In this document: positions 18,553 to 26,490 of the stretch, piece after piece
Layout of the letters: every line of letters begins with the position of its first letter
Numbering within the stretch: position 1 is the stretch's first letter
Assembly: GCF_014651935.1 (NCBI RefSeq)
Contig: NZ_BMXV01000002.1
Span: 434,001-498,000, forward strand
Direction of reading: 5' to 3'
Origin: Marinobacter zhanjiangensis
GTDB taxonomy: Bacteria; Pseudomonadota; Gammaproteobacteria; Pseudomonadales; Oleiphilaceae
DNA length: 64,000 nt
The notes under the pieces: generated by a model
Database searches by the model: none
What the model saw: only the letters and a program-made list of their open reading frames with translations
Told to the model about the DNA's origin: nothing
Translations under genes and position numbers: made by a program

Positions 18553-19737
18553 TCAGGCACAGTTCGTCAGCTCCCAGTCATTGTGGGTCAGTGGCTCCGC
18601 CCCCCGCTCGGTCACCAACACGGTATTGCTCATGCCGATACCCCACTGCCCGGGCAGGCGCAGGCACAGGGGCAGGTGAAAGACCATGCCCGGAGCAAAT
18701 CGCTGTTGCTGCCCCCGGGCAATGTAGCCGGTCCCTTCAACCCAGCTGGGTGGAAACTGCGCGCCCACGGAGTAACCGAAAACGCCGGAAAAGAAAACCT
18801 CCCCGGCCACCGGGGCCAGAGCCACTTCGGCCGCCCGGGCCGCGTCGTCAAAACGGTTGCCGGGGCGCATGGTGTCCAGCAGGGCATCATGAATCCGGTG
18901 ACAACAATCCCTCAACATGAGCATATAGGCACTGGGCTCACCGGCCACCACTGTTCGCATCATGGGAGCGGTATAACGCTGCCATGCTGCCCCGAATTCC
19001 AGGAACACCGGGTCGCCGGGCTGAACAAGGCGTTGCTGGTGATTAAGGTGGATCACACCGATGCGCGGGCCGCTGGTGACAATGGGCTGCAGGCTCATGA
19101 ACTCGCTGCCTGCCGCCAGCATGGCACCGGCACCGGCGGCGGCAATGGCATTCTCATCGACACCCGGACGTATCATGGCAATCGCGGCCTGCAGGCCGGC
19201 CTCGGTAATACGGGCACTGTCCCGCAGGCACTGAATCTCGGCCGCGGTCTTGATCAGGCGGATGCCATCAAGAAGATCGCCACAATCCTGAAAGCGCTCA
19301 CCTCCCAGATGGGCGGTCAGTTCGTACATCAGTCCATGACGTAGCCCGGCATTCCAGGGGTCGATGCCCACGTGATGGCAGTCCCGGAGTTGCGAGACCA
19401 GGGGTGCTACCACAGACGTAACGTCTTCCCAGTCATAACCGGCAATCTCGTCCACCCAGGCCGTGGTGACCGCCGGCCCGGTTTCAATGGAGGGAACCTG
19501 CAAAAAACAGTGCTCAGGACGAAAGACCAGAGCGGCATGAACTGACACCTCGAAGGTCTTATAACCGGTGAGGTAATGAATATCGGCGGGGTCGGTGACC
19601 AGCAGTGCATCCAGCCCCCGTTCGGCCATGGCCCGGGCTACCCGGCTGCGGCGTTCGGTAAATTCCGCTGGGGGAAAAAAGCGCTCGGTGCCGGCGCTGG
19701 ATTGGGTGAGGGCGGTGCGATAGGCATTGTGGTCCAT
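18553..19737 (-). CDS. M24-family (creatinase/ectoine-hydrolase-like) hydrolase lacking metal ligands
   Basis: A 394-residue protein with the pita-bread fold of creatinase and Xaa-Pro peptidases. The N-terminal domain contains DALLVTDPADIHYLTGY; the catalytic half has FLEFGAAWQRYTAPMMRTVV, where true metallopeptidases have an Asp/Asp pair, and FGYSVGAQFPPSWVEG with the active-site His missing its usual GHGIG context. The metal ligands thus appear replaced, as in creatinase and in DoeA/EutD-type ectoine hydrolases, which cleave C-N bonds without metal. Paired with the DadA-like gene downstream it may open a small nitrogen compound for oxidation (inference). Ectoine is only one candidate; no other ectoine gene is in the window. 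Confidence 0.75.
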   Translation of the reverse strand: MDHNAYRTALTQSSAGTERFFPPAEFTERRSRVARAMAERGLDALLVTDPADIHYLTGYKTFEVSVHAALVFRPEHCFLQVPSIETGPAVTTAWVDEIAGYDWEDVTSVVAPLVSQLRDCHHVGIDPWNAGLRHGLMYELTAHLGGERFQDCGDLLDGIRLIKTAAEIQCLRDSARITEAGLQAAIAMIRPGVDENAIAAAGAGAMLAAGSEFMSLQPIVTSGPRIGVIHLNHQQRLVQPGDPVFLEFGAAWQRYTAPMMRTVVAGEPSAYMLMLRDCCHRIHDALLDTMRPGNRFDDAARAAEVALAPVAGEVFFSGVFGYSVGAQFPPSWVEGTGYIARGQQQRFAPGMVFHLPLCLRLPGQWGIGMSNTVLVTERGAEPLTHNDWELTNCA

Positions 19738-19963
19738 AATCCGGGCTCCGGTGGACGCGGGTTTATTACAACACTAGCTCAGATTACGGTGGCCGGGGAA
19801 GGTAACGGGAACGGGGACAATTCGGGATCCAACGCTGACCGGATGGAGGCGATATACGAAGCAGGCGTGTTGGGGCATGCACGCCGGAAGTCAGCCCTTG
19901 CTTTCTGCCTTGCCCCGCGATGCCAGGAGAGCAAAAAGACAAGACTTGACGCCGCAACCCATT

Positions 19964-19986
19964 CACCTGACCTGCTGAGTCAGGTG
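19964..19986. repeat. Perfect 8-base inverted repeat
   Basis: CACCTGAC, seven-base loop, GTCAGGTG. Without a T run its role as a terminator is uncertain. Confidence 0.5.
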
Positions 19987-20031
19987 CATGGAAACTGCGG
20001 TTCGCTGTTTTAGCAGGTGGGGCTGGAGGTT

Positions 20032-20054
20032 GCCTTTTTGTCGGCGCCTGTCCC
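20032..20054 (+). repeat. REP-like repeat end (element 1)
   Basis: GCCTTTTTGTCGGCGCCTGTCC: the 3' end shared by the dispersed repeats of this region. It abuts the stop codon of the small ORF at 20057. Confidence 0.6.
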
Positions 20055-20056
20055 GG

Positions 20057-20215
20057 CTACTTTCCCAGGTTGATATGCTTTGAACCTGTAGAGCCGTATT
20101 GTCCACTTTTACCCTTGACCACATATTCAACAGCCCCGCCGGACTTCAAAAACGCAGCGGTCTGCTCTTCAATGGTAGCAGTCGTTAATGTGGCTTTCGT
20201 GGGTTTCTTGCTCAT
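20057..20215 (-). CDS. Small basic protein of 52 residues, unrecognised
   Basis: An ORF below the usual length cut-off. It starts MSKKPTKATLTTATIEEQTA and ends STGSKHINLGK, passing through FLKSGGAVEYVVKGKSG. GGAG lies six bases before the ATG, and the codon choice looks coding. The mix of a Lys-rich start, a short amphipathic helix and a Gly/Ser-rich basic tail would suit a nucleic-acid or RNA-polymerase binding microprotein, but I cannot name a family. The stop codon touches a REP-like repeat end. Confidence 0.6.
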   Translation of the reverse strand: MSKKPTKATLTTATIEEQTAAFLKSGGAVEYVVKGKSGQYGSTGSKHINLGK

Positions 20216-20400
20216 GGTGTTCTCCAGGTTAACTGTCGGCTTTTTCGCCGACTGTAAACGCCCATTATATCCGAAACAGGAAAAAATTGCTGGTGTGAAT
20301 TTTCAAACCACAATCCCACTATCACCACTACTGACCTGACCCCGAAATAGTCACCAGGACATTGGTTCAGACGTGCCCGACGGCTATTCCGGGGCGCCGG

Positions 20401-20691
20401 TCATTTCCGGGTCCGGCGGTAGGTTTCAGCGCCACCGAGAAGAAGCGCTGCCGCCGCTCCCAGAGCGCCAACAGCCAGTCCGGTTCTGGCGCCGGAGGAC
20501 AGGTGATCATCCTGAAACCGACCTCGTACCCGCTTGAGCTGACGGTTGGCGCGCCGCTTGAGCCGTTGTGATCTGGTGGCCGTGTGCTCCTGGTAATACC
20601 AGGCTCCGGCGATGAGCCCGAGAAGACTCAGCACCAGTGTTGAAATACCCACAGTCTGGGCAGAGGGTTTCGGAATCTGGCTGGTATCCAT
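20401..20691 (-). CDS. Uncharacterised small membrane protein, Arg-rich middle
   Basis: A 96-residue protein with two hydrophobic helices (about residues 15-33 and 69-85) and a strongly basic loop between them (RSQRLKRRANRQLKRVRGR), so the loop should be cytoplasmic. AGGAG precedes the ATG at 20691. I recognise no family. It stands alone in the repeat-rich region. Confidence 0.6.
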   Translation of the reverse strand: MDTSQIPKPSAQTVGISTLVLSLLGLIAGAWYYQEHTATRSQRLKRRANRQLKRVRGRFQDDHLSSGARTGLAVGALGAAAALLLGGAETYRRTRK

Positions 20692-20818
20692 AAGGCTTTC
20701 TCCTGATTAAACAATTGGATTGCTTTGCTAAACAAACAGGATTACCGCGCGACTTTCCTGCAGAAGTGAAAAGTGTATACCTATCAACGTAGGCGGACTT
20801 ACCCGTCTTGGCAAGGCT

Positions 20819-20879
20819 GGCTGTCGCTGGCGAAACTGAGCTGTGGTTCGCTGCCAGCGGGTTTCAAACTCCCGGTGCG
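20819..20879 (+). repeat. Partial REP-like repeat (element 2, left part only)
   Basis: Contains GAGCTGTGGTTCGC, shared with the element at 26841-26994, but lacks the GGCGCCTGTCC end. Confidence 0.5.
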
Positions 20880-20915
20880 TCATGAGTTGCCGTGGTGTTG
20901 TCCACCTCGATTTCT

Positions 20916-22115
20916 CTATGGGCTTGACTCTCTGTCAATCGCCAACTGTACCTGTCTGTAAAAGGCCAAACGCTTTTCACTCTGGTCGCCACCCTGGCGA
21001 GCCGACGCCTTCGGCCAGTTGCCATTCGACGCGATAACCAGCTGCCGCTCGGGGTCAATGAAAATACCCTGGCCGAATATCCCCCGCGCCATAAACGCAC
21101 CATCATCCAGCGTCCACCACTGGTAGCCATAACCATAGTCCGGGCTGTCGGTATCAGTCTGCTTCATGGTTGCCTCTGCAATCCAGCCATCAGGCAGTAC
21201 CGGCTCTCCATCGGCCATACCTCCGCCCAGGATGAACAGACCGAATCGCGCGAAGTCGCGGGTTGAGGCCTGTATGCAGCAACCACTGATTTCGTGCCCC
21301 GTGGATCCCAGCAGCCAGCTTGCATCCTGCTCCATGCCAAAAGGCTTCCAGATTTTCTCCGAAAGATAATCAGACAGGCTCTTCCCGGTGGCTGAACTGA
21401 CCAGTACGCCGATCAGATTGGTTTCGCCGGTTTTATAGACCCACTTCGTGCCTGGAGGCGCTTCAGATTCCAACTGGCGCATATAACTGACAGTGACATC
21501 GACGCCCGGATCAGCTTCGTGGGCGTTGAACAACGCGACGTCGGATTCAGGGTCGGCGTAATCCTCATTCCATTTCACGCCCGATGTCATTGTCAGCAAC
21601 TCTCGGATCGTGACATTGTCGTAGGCGGAACCTCGGAGATCGGGAATATAGTCCGACACCGTGTCTTCAATACTTTCGATATCCCCGTCTTTCAGGGCGG
21701 CGCCGACCAGTGTCGAGGTCAATGACTTGGCAACCGAGAAACTGGTCCAGCGGCCTTCGGGACCGAAATCCAGCCCATATCGCTCAAGCCGTATCTTGCC
21801 GTCCTGAACGATCACCAGAGCAGCGGTGCGCTGAGACTCCATAAAGGCATCGATGTCCAGCTCCATATCGAGCGGTGCCCCTTCGGGTAACGGATGGGTG
21901 TTGTCACCCGCGGCGATTACGCGCGATTTCGAGAGGATTGGCACTCGGTCCATTGCGCGGAACACGGCATCCCGTTGCTGAACTGACCAGAAAAGAACAT
22001 CAGTGTCGGTCGGCATGTTCAGGAGCAACCGGCGCATATCCTTGTCAGCCATCGCCCAGAATGTACCGAGCGCAAGCGCCAGCAAAACGATGACTGAAAC
22101 AATCCATTTTTTCAT
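20916..22115 (-). CDS. Serine hydrolase of the beta-lactamase class C / penicillin-binding family
   Basis: A 399-residue exported or membrane-anchored protein: a hydrophobic segment at residues 5-21 followed by a periplasmic domain. SVAK at residues 127-130 supplies the nucleophilic Ser and general-base Lys (SXXK), and LLTMTSGVKWNEDY is the typical block after it. GYGYQWWTLDDGAFMARGIFGQGIFIDP carries the family C-terminal strand pattern in two parts. Such proteins include esterases and peptidases (6-aminohexanoate-dimer hydrolase, EstB types); true AmpC activity is not implied. The gene is isolated, downstream of nothing on its strand. Confidence 0.87.
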   Translation of the reverse strand: MKKWIVSVIVLLALALGTFWAMADKDMRRLLLNMPTDTDVLFWSVQQRDAVFRAMDRVPILSKSRVIAAGDNTHPLPEGAPLDMELDIDAFMESQRTAALVIVQDGKIRLERYGLDFGPEGRWTSFSVAKSLTSTLVGAALKDGDIESIEDTVSDYIPDLRGSAYDNVTIRELLTMTSGVKWNEDYADPESDVALFNAHEADPGVDVTVSYMRQLESEAPPGTKWVYKTGETNLIGVLVSSATGKSLSDYLSEKIWKPFGMEQDASWLLGSTGHEISGCCIQASTRDFARFGLFILGGGMADGEPVLPDGWIAEATMKQTDTDSPDYGYGYQWWTLDDGAFMARGIFGQGIFIDPERQLVIASNGNWPKASARQGGDQSEKRLAFYRQVQLAIDRESSP

Positions 22116-22478
22116 AAGGCTTCTACTTCTGTTTTTTATTGATGAGGGTCCAGAGGTCTGGAAGGCGCTTGGCTCAATGGCACAAGGCGACCAGGCCCGC
22201 CGATGATAGAAGTCACTTCTCCGTTGCTAGCCTATCAGATAGATAACAACAGAGCTTCGCCAGTGTCTGGACTTTTGCGAACACGTTCGCTGAATTTCGG
22301 CGGACTTGTCACGGTAAAGCAATCGGATGCTGATCGAAAGATAACGCCCATCGAGCTCTGGCGGTGTCCGGCGATGTTGAGTGGCTTCTTCTTTGGCGGC
22401 GCCTGTCCCGGTTATCTGTTCGTTATCTGAGCGTACTTCTGCGATGATGAAGGGCAGGAACTCACCGGGAGGTTAAGC
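22116..22478. other. Intergenic region with a repeat end
   Basis: About 360 bases; the open plus-strand frame at 22203-22430 overlaps the repeat and does not look coding. Element 3 of the repeat family sits at 22386-22408. Confidence 0.5.
22386..22408 (+). repeat. REP-like repeat end (element 3)
   Basis: CTTTGGCGGCGCCTGTCC preceded by TTCTT, identical over this length to the ends of elements at 24505 and 26994. Confidence 0.7.
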
Positions 22479-22802
22479 ATGCCCTTTGTCAGCCAGTACA
22501 GCGCCGAATCACCCACACGTGAACAGATCGATGAGGCTAGCGGGCCGCTGGTGATCGAGTTTGGCACTGGATGGTGCGGCTACTGCCAGGCCGCGCAGCC
22601 TGTTATCGCTGAAGCCCTTGAGGCTCATCGCACCATCTCCCATCTGAAGGTCGAAGATGGTAAAGGTCGCCGGCTGGGACGAACCTTTGGTGTCAAGCTT
22701 TGGCCGACCTTGATTTTCCTGAAGGATGGTGAGGAAGTCGCGCGGGTTGTAAGGCCCACTGGCCGGGATGCGATTGAGGATGGACTGCGCCGGATTGACT
22801 GA
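22479..22802 (+). CDS. Thioredoxin-family protein
   Basis: A 107-residue single thioredoxin fold without signal peptide. The active site is WCGYC (Trp32-Cys36), and LWPTLIFL supplies the cis-Pro loop. The CGYC dipeptide between the cysteines differs from the CGPC of classical thioredoxin and suggests a more oxidising or specialised disulfide reductase. GGGAGG lies seven bases before the ATG at 22479. The protein ends without the usual long C-terminal helix extension. It stands alone between repeat elements 3 and 4. Confidence 0.88.
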   Translation: MPFVSQYSAESPTREQIDEASGPLVIEFGTGWCGYCQAAQPVIAEALEAHRTISHLKVEDGKGRRLGRTFGVKLWPTLIFLKDGEEVARVVRPTGRDAIEDGLRRID

Positions 22803-22860
22803 CCGGCGCGGCTGGAGCAGCACGGAGGGGTGATTGCGGGTGCTACTGAGTCCCAGCCAA

Positions 22861-23009
22861 GAGCCTTGCTAGCCCTGAATTCGAGAGAACAGCCCGAAAA
22901 CCGCCTTAAATAACTGAATGTTGATTAGCGTGCTGCGGCTGGCGCCACTGGGCTGTGGCTTGCCTGATGGGCAGAGATGGTAGAGGCTCCTTTTTTCCGG
23001 CACCTGTCC
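22861..23009 (+). repeat. REP-like repeat, full length (element 4)
   Basis: Shares an ordered series of blocks with 26841-26994: GAGCCTTGCT, TGAATTCGAG, a TTGATTAG-type block, CGTGCTG, GGCGCCA, GCTGTGG, and a CACCTGTCC end. The final C is the last base of the Crp/Fnr stop codon on the other strand. Confidence 0.7.
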
Positions 23010-23617
23010 TAGTCCGGTTTATTCAGTAACGTCACCCTGCCAGGGTCACGGCGTATCCGGCCCCGCTCTTCCAGCTTCGCCAGCGCTCGGTAGAGGGCTT
23101 CATGGGTAAGCCCGATTTCTTCGGCCACCGTTTTCCAGGTCTGCTCCATGCCGACCGCGGGGGGATTTCCGGTAGCCCTGAGGCGAAGCCAGGCCATCAC
23201 CCGCTCGTCGGCCCGGCGAATATTCCGTAGCGAAAGTGTACTGCGCAGGTGCCTTACCTGCTCGGCAAGAATTCGCGTCAGATGAAGTCCCAACTCCGGC
23301 GATTCTGACATCAATTCAAGGAGAGGTTGTTTACGGATGACCATGACCCGCGCATCATCAGTGACCAGTGCATCGCAATGATAGTGAGGGGAAAACAGAG
23401 CCGCTTCTGCCAGTGTCTCTCCGGGGCCGGCGACATGCAGGCCCACCACGGATCCGTCTTCCAGGTGTCGGAGCAATCGGACCTCTCCGCCAAGTAACAG
23501 GAAGATAGCTTCAGCGGGGTCCCGCTGGCGGAACAGGAAGGCGGATGAGGGAATGTTTCGGATTGTTCGACAGGACTCCGGGACGGCCCGCTCCCAGTCT
23601 TCCAGCGTGTAGCTCAT
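23009..23617 (-). CDS. Crp/Fnr-family transcriptional regulator
   Basis: A 202-residue regulator with an N-terminal cyclic-nucleotide-binding-type beta-barrel (FLLLGGEVRLLRHLEDGSVV, then GPGETLAEAALFS), a dimer helix near residues 105-125, and a C-terminal winged helix ending TWKTVAEEIGLTHEALYRAL. The recognition helix keeps the Glu and Arg that contact TGA in CRP/FNR sites. Only one Cys is present, so it is not an Fe-S FNR; a DNR-like heme or other ligand is possible. I choose the ATG at 23617, with AGGA eight bases upstream; a 12-codon longer frame runs into the operator. It faces a His-rich exported-protein gene across a perfect dyad and probably regulates itself. Confidence 0.88.
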   Translation of the reverse strand: MSYTLEDWERAVPESCRTIRNIPSSAFLFRQRDPAEAIFLLLGGEVRLLRHLEDGSVVGLHVAGPGETLAEAALFSPHYHCDALVTDDARVMVIRKQPLLELMSESPELGLHLTRILAEQVRHLRSTLSLRNIRRADERVMAWLRLRATGNPPAVGMEQTWKTVAEEIGLTHEALYRALAKLEERGRIRRDPGRVTLLNKPD

Positions 23618-23635
23618 CGGTCCGTTCCTCTCAGA

Positions 23636-23657
23636 TGATATGATCAGAATCATATCA
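23636..23657. promoter_or_regulatory. Perfect dyad operator, FNR/DNR-like
   Basis: TGATATGAT-N4-ATCATATCA, nine perfect pairs, centred about 30 bases upstream of the regulator start and 75 upstream of the divergent gene. Its core ATGAT-N4-ATCAT fits the TTGAT-N4-ATCAA consensus of FNR-type proteins. Confidence 0.75.
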
Positions 23658-23721
23658 GGGGCGTATTAGGGAGGCCTACACTGTTCCGGAGTCCATCTAA
23701 CCCGAAGTCCGGAGCAATTCC

Positions 23722-24342
23722 ATGAGACGACACTCTTTTCCTCCCCGCATTCTGGCCAGCGCCTTGCTGCTGTGCTTTGCTCCGCTGGTCTTTTCGCAGC
23801 AATCGCCTCACTCCCACGACCATGGCGAGGTTCAACATCTGAGTGACAATGGCACCATGAAGTCCGACAGTGATGGCAGGATGCCGGTCGAGAGCGGACA
23901 GGACGCCTTTGCCGCGGTACAGGAAATCGTCACGATACTGGAAAACGACCCTGAAACTGATTGGTCGCGGGTAGATATCAACGCGTTGCGTGAACATCTG
24001 ATCGATATGCACAGGGTCACACTGGACGCCCGGGTCCGCAGTGAAAATGTGGAAGGGGGCGCCAGACATCACATCCGTGGCGACAGTGAGCGCACCGTCG
24101 CCGCGATTCAGCGAATGGTGCCAGCTCACGCAGCCTGGATGAATGCCAACTCCCCGTGGTCGGTGGAATCCATCCAGCAGCCCGGGGGAATTGAACTCGT
24201 GGTAAGGACATCAGATCCCGGCGATGAGAGGAAAGTCCGGGCACTGGGGTTCATGGGCTTCATGGCCCTGGGCAGCCACCATCAGCCTCATCATCTGGCA
24301 GTGGCACGGGGCGAAGCCATGCATACCGACCCAACCCGGTGA
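23722..24342 (+). CDS. Exported His-rich protein of unknown function
   Basis: A 206-residue protein with a clear signal peptide (RRHSFPPRILASALLLCFAP, cleavage after VFSQ near residue 25). The mature N-terminus has SPHSHDHGEVQH and the C-terminus HHQPHHLAVARGEAMH, two His clusters that could bind copper, zinc or heme. The middle contains two Asp/His-rich helices (DINALREHLIDMHRVTLD). I do not know the family. It is transcribed away from the Crp/Fnr gene across the dyad at 23636, so it is the likely target of that regulator, and a sensor or buffer for a metal or for NO is conceivable (inference). A hairpin follows the stop. Confidence 0.72.
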   Translation: MRRHSFPPRILASALLLCFAPLVFSQQSPHSHDHGEVQHLSDNGTMKSDSDGRMPVESGQDAFAAVQEIVTILENDPETDWSRVDINALREHLIDMHRVTLDARVRSENVEGGARHHIRGDSERTVAAIQRMVPAHAAWMNANSPWSVESIQQPGGIELVVRTSDPGDERKVRALGFMGFMALGSHHQPHHLAVARGEAMHTDPTR

Positions 24343-24343
24343 C

Positions 24344-24370
24344 ACTCTGTACGATAAGGTTGTACAGAGT
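24344..24370 (+). terminator. Terminator-like hairpin after the His-rich protein gene
   Basis: ACTCTGTAC, nine-base loop, GTACAGAGT: a perfect nine-pair stem right after the stop, but without T run. Confidence 0.5.
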
Positions 24371-24424
24371 CCCCAACGATCCGGATTGTGTGCTTACTCG
24401 GGAATGTCTGTTCGTTTGCCGTAC

Positions 24425-24505
24425 GTGCTGCGGCTGGCGCAATTGATCTGTGACCCGCCGTGATGGGCAGTGGTGGTAGAGGTTTCTTCTTTGGCGGCGC
24501 CTGTC
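24425..24505 (+). repeat. REP-like repeat (element 5)
   Basis: GTGCTGCGGCTGGCGC as in element 4, then GATGGGCAGTGGTGGTAGAGG and the CTTTGGCGGCGCCTGTC end. The GTAG and purine-rich spacing recall REP heads. Confidence 0.7.
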
Positions 24506-24739
24506 GCAATCATTCTTTTCCCAATCGTTCTTTGGGTGTCCCGGTCTACACTGCCGTCGGATGCGTCACTTTCCTATGTTGCTGAGCGTGGTAATCTTAC
24601 GCCGCTTTGTAGTGTGTTTTTTTGATCAGAAAGACTGTCTACGGCGCAGGACATTGGCTCCATTGGTTTTGTTTCCTCGCCGCCACATCATTAATGGATT
24701 GATTTGCCCATATTCAATCTGGGCTCAAGGAGGATTCCT

Positions 24740-25174
24740 ATGTCTGCACGTCCGGATACGTACACTCTGAAAGTTACCGTTGCCCGGTTGCTAGAACTCT
24801 CATATGCACGCAATGAAGGTCTTACAACTCGCATCTTGCGTGAGGTCGGTCCAGCATCAGTCTCCGTCGGAAGTGATGGCACTGCGACATTGAGCGGCAA
24901 GGCCGGAAACGTCACGTTTTCCGCTGGTGAAGTGGTGCAATCAATAGGTGTTCAGATTCGGCGGATAGGCGTCAGCATGGACGTAACAGAAGACGGCGAA
25001 CTGGAATACACAGCGAGATTTCTGTTTGCTGGCGCGCTCGCATTGTCTGCCCGTGGCACGATAGATGTAGAGGAACTCATCCTCTCATGCTCGGGCCTTC
25101 TGTGCAGGGCTGCCAGGGCTCTGAAGTCCCGGACTGCCAGTACCGATCGGGAAATTGAGAGGGCGCTCAAATGA
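24740..25174 (+). CDS. Uncharacterised 144-residue protein, first of a coupled pair
   Basis: AAGGAGG lies just before the ATG at 24740, which I prefer to an upstream ATG at 24704. The protein begins MSARPDTYTLKVTVARLLEL; a mixed alpha/beta N-terminal half follows and then a hydrophobic stretch (ARFLFAGALALSARGTIDVE). The last part (ILSCSGLLCRAARALKSR) has two Cys. I recognise no family. The 3' end overlaps the next gene by four bases (ATGA), so the two products are made together and may act together with the lipoprotein (inference). Confidence 0.65.
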   Translation: MSARPDTYTLKVTVARLLELSYARNEGLTTRILREVGPASVSVGSDGTATLSGKAGNVTFSAGEVVQSIGVQIRRIGVSMDVTEDGELEYTARFLFAGALALSARGTIDVEELILSCSGLLCRAARALKSRTASTDREIERALK

Positions 25175-25650
25175 ACCTGGCTCAACTCCTCCGTGGCACA
25201 ACGCTTGGGCTGGCGCTTTCGATCGCAGGCTGTGCCGGAACTCCAGAGCAGAAGCCGACAAATGCCGCCCCATTGCAAGTTTCGTATCAGGAAATGGCCG
25301 CCGATCTGAATGCAGATCCCAGTTTTGCGACCTATGAGAAGCATCTGTCCCGCAAACTGAGCGAAGACATGGAGCCGGACCTTGGCCCCGATCCTGATGA
25401 GCACGTTGAGTTCCTTTCACCTCCGTTCTGGTATGAAGAAGTGCGAAACTTCCATGAAGGAACCCGCGATGGAAAACAGTGCCTGACCGTGAACGGAATC
25501 TCGGTTGATGGCGACCCGATAAGCGCAGGCATCGAGTATGTGGATGAGCAGGGGCAAAAAAAAATCAGGGCCGTAGAGATAGCCCTCTTTGAGCAGGTTG
25601 GGGAGTTGCCGTTGGAGGTTTGGTGCCCAGTGCGTCCCGATGAAATTTAG
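25171..25650 (+). CDS. Lipoprotein of unknown function, second of a coupled pair
   Basis: A 159-residue protein with a type II signal peptide: LLRGTTLGLALSIAGC, where Cys21 would be lipidated, followed by AGTPEQ, which lacks Asp at +2 and so favours the outer membrane. The mature part is acidic, with a helical N-terminal section and a C-terminal section containing one Cys pair (KQCLTVNG and EVWCPV) that could form a disulfide. I do not recognise the domain. It overlaps the upstream gene by four bases. Confidence 0.72.
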   Translation: MNLAQLLRGTTLGLALSIAGCAGTPEQKPTNAAPLQVSYQEMAADLNADPSFATYEKHLSRKLSEDMEPDLGPDPDEHVEFLSPPFWYEEVRNFHEGTRDGKQCLTVNGISVDGDPISAGIEYVDEQGQKKIRAVEIALFEQVGELPLEVWCPVRPDEI

Positions 25651-25720
25651 AGAATCCGGGAGAGAACTATTTGACTGGATGCGAAAAATAGATCTGTACC
25701 GGTTTCCTGAGGAGCGTTAG

Positions 25721-25732
25721 CGGTGCCTGTTT
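25721..25732 (+). repeat. Degenerate REP-like repeat end (element 6)
   Basis: CGGTGCCTGTTT resembles the CGGCGCCTGTCC end. Placed here because it keeps the same orientation and one-per-gene spacing. Confidence 0.4.
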
Positions 25733-25798
25733 CCCGAACGTTCGAGCTTTAAAGGAATCAGGATCTTTGCCTTCTTGTGATGGCACAATGCTACCAAA
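25733..25798 (+). repeat. Direct repeat flanking the cytochrome b561 gene, left copy
   Basis: CCCGAACGTTC at 25733-25743 and a 19-base block ATGGCACAATGCTACCAAA at 25780-25798 both recur in the same order at 26491-26530. Confidence 0.8.
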
Positions 25799-25851
25799 CC
25801 GGGCGGAAAACTCGCCCTGCGACGGGGAACCAAGACGGTCCATTATACGGG

Positions 25852-26391
25852 CTAAACCATCCGTTGAAAGACACCGTCTTTGCGCAGCCAATGGCGCAGA
25901 GCTGCCGCGATATGGCCGGCAATCAATACAGCCAGCGTTATCGCAAGCCATCCATGTATATAGAACAGGCGGGAGGCCAACTCCTCGTCCTGGGCGACAA
26001 AAGGCATCGCGGGCAGTCTGAAATCGCCCACTATGGTCAGAGCCGGAAACGCCGTGACACCGGCCCAGCCAAATAATGGTGTCAGCACCAGTAGTATGTA
26101 GATGAGGTGATGCATGCTCCTGGCCGCCATTTGTAGTGTGCGGGGCATTGTCTCCGGATAGGGCGGGCTTTTCATTCTGACTTTCACTATGATCCGCACG
26201 ATCATCAGTAATAGCACGCTGAAGCCAATGGCTTTGTGCACACTGTACAACGTGTTCGTCAGCGCCCCCCAGATCTCCGCTTCCGCACGCGAAGCCATCC
26301 AGAGCCCAACGGGTATCAGCGTCAGAACCAGCAGGGCCATTAGCCAATGCAGTACTCGCCAGCCTGCGGGGTATTTCTGAATCTGTGGCAT
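25852..26391 (-). CDS. Cytochrome b561 family protein
   Basis: A 179-residue four-helix membrane protein of the prokaryotic b561 (CybB, YodB) type. His residues for two b hemes are visible: RVLHWLMALL in helix 1, YSVHKAIGFS in helix 2, and RSMHHLIYILL plus YIHGWLAITLAVLIAGHIAAA in helices 3 and 4. The start PQIQKYPAGWRVLHW is typical, so I use the ATG at 26391 behind GAGGGA instead of the frame start at 26598. Such proteins move electrons from quinol, some to superoxide. The gene is isolated and bracketed by direct repeats, which suggests mobility. Confidence 0.9.
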   Translation of the reverse strand: MPQIQKYPAGWRVLHWLMALLVLTLIPVGLWMASRAEAEIWGALTNTLYSVHKAIGFSVLLLMIVRIIVKVRMKSPPYPETMPRTLQMAARSMHHLIYILLVLTPLFGWAGVTAFPALTIVGDFRLPAMPFVAQDEELASRLFYIHGWLAITLAVLIAGHIAAALRHWLRKDGVFQRMV

Positions 26392-26490
26392 ACGCTGTCC
26401 CTCTGTTGTTGTTTGCCGCCGCACAACGAACGCGGTTCTGGATCGACATATCGTTCCAGTCAGAATAGAGAACTTTAACGGCCCGGGTCC

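Larger units (their letters stand above)
19738..20056. other. Region without a gene, with one hairpin and a repeat end
   Basis: Around 320 bases between the M24 gene and a small ORF. It holds the inverted repeat at 19964-19986 and the GGCGCCTGTCC repeat end at 20042-20054; nothing else is recognised. Confidence 0.5.
24343..24739. other. Intergenic region with hairpin and repeat element
   Basis: About 400 bases holding the inverted repeat at 24344-24370 and repeat element 5 at 24425-24505. No gene seen. Confidence 0.5.

Noticed and set aside
22203-22430. 75-codon plus-strand frame
   Set aside because: Runs through repeat element 3 and has no ribosome binding site or family resemblance.
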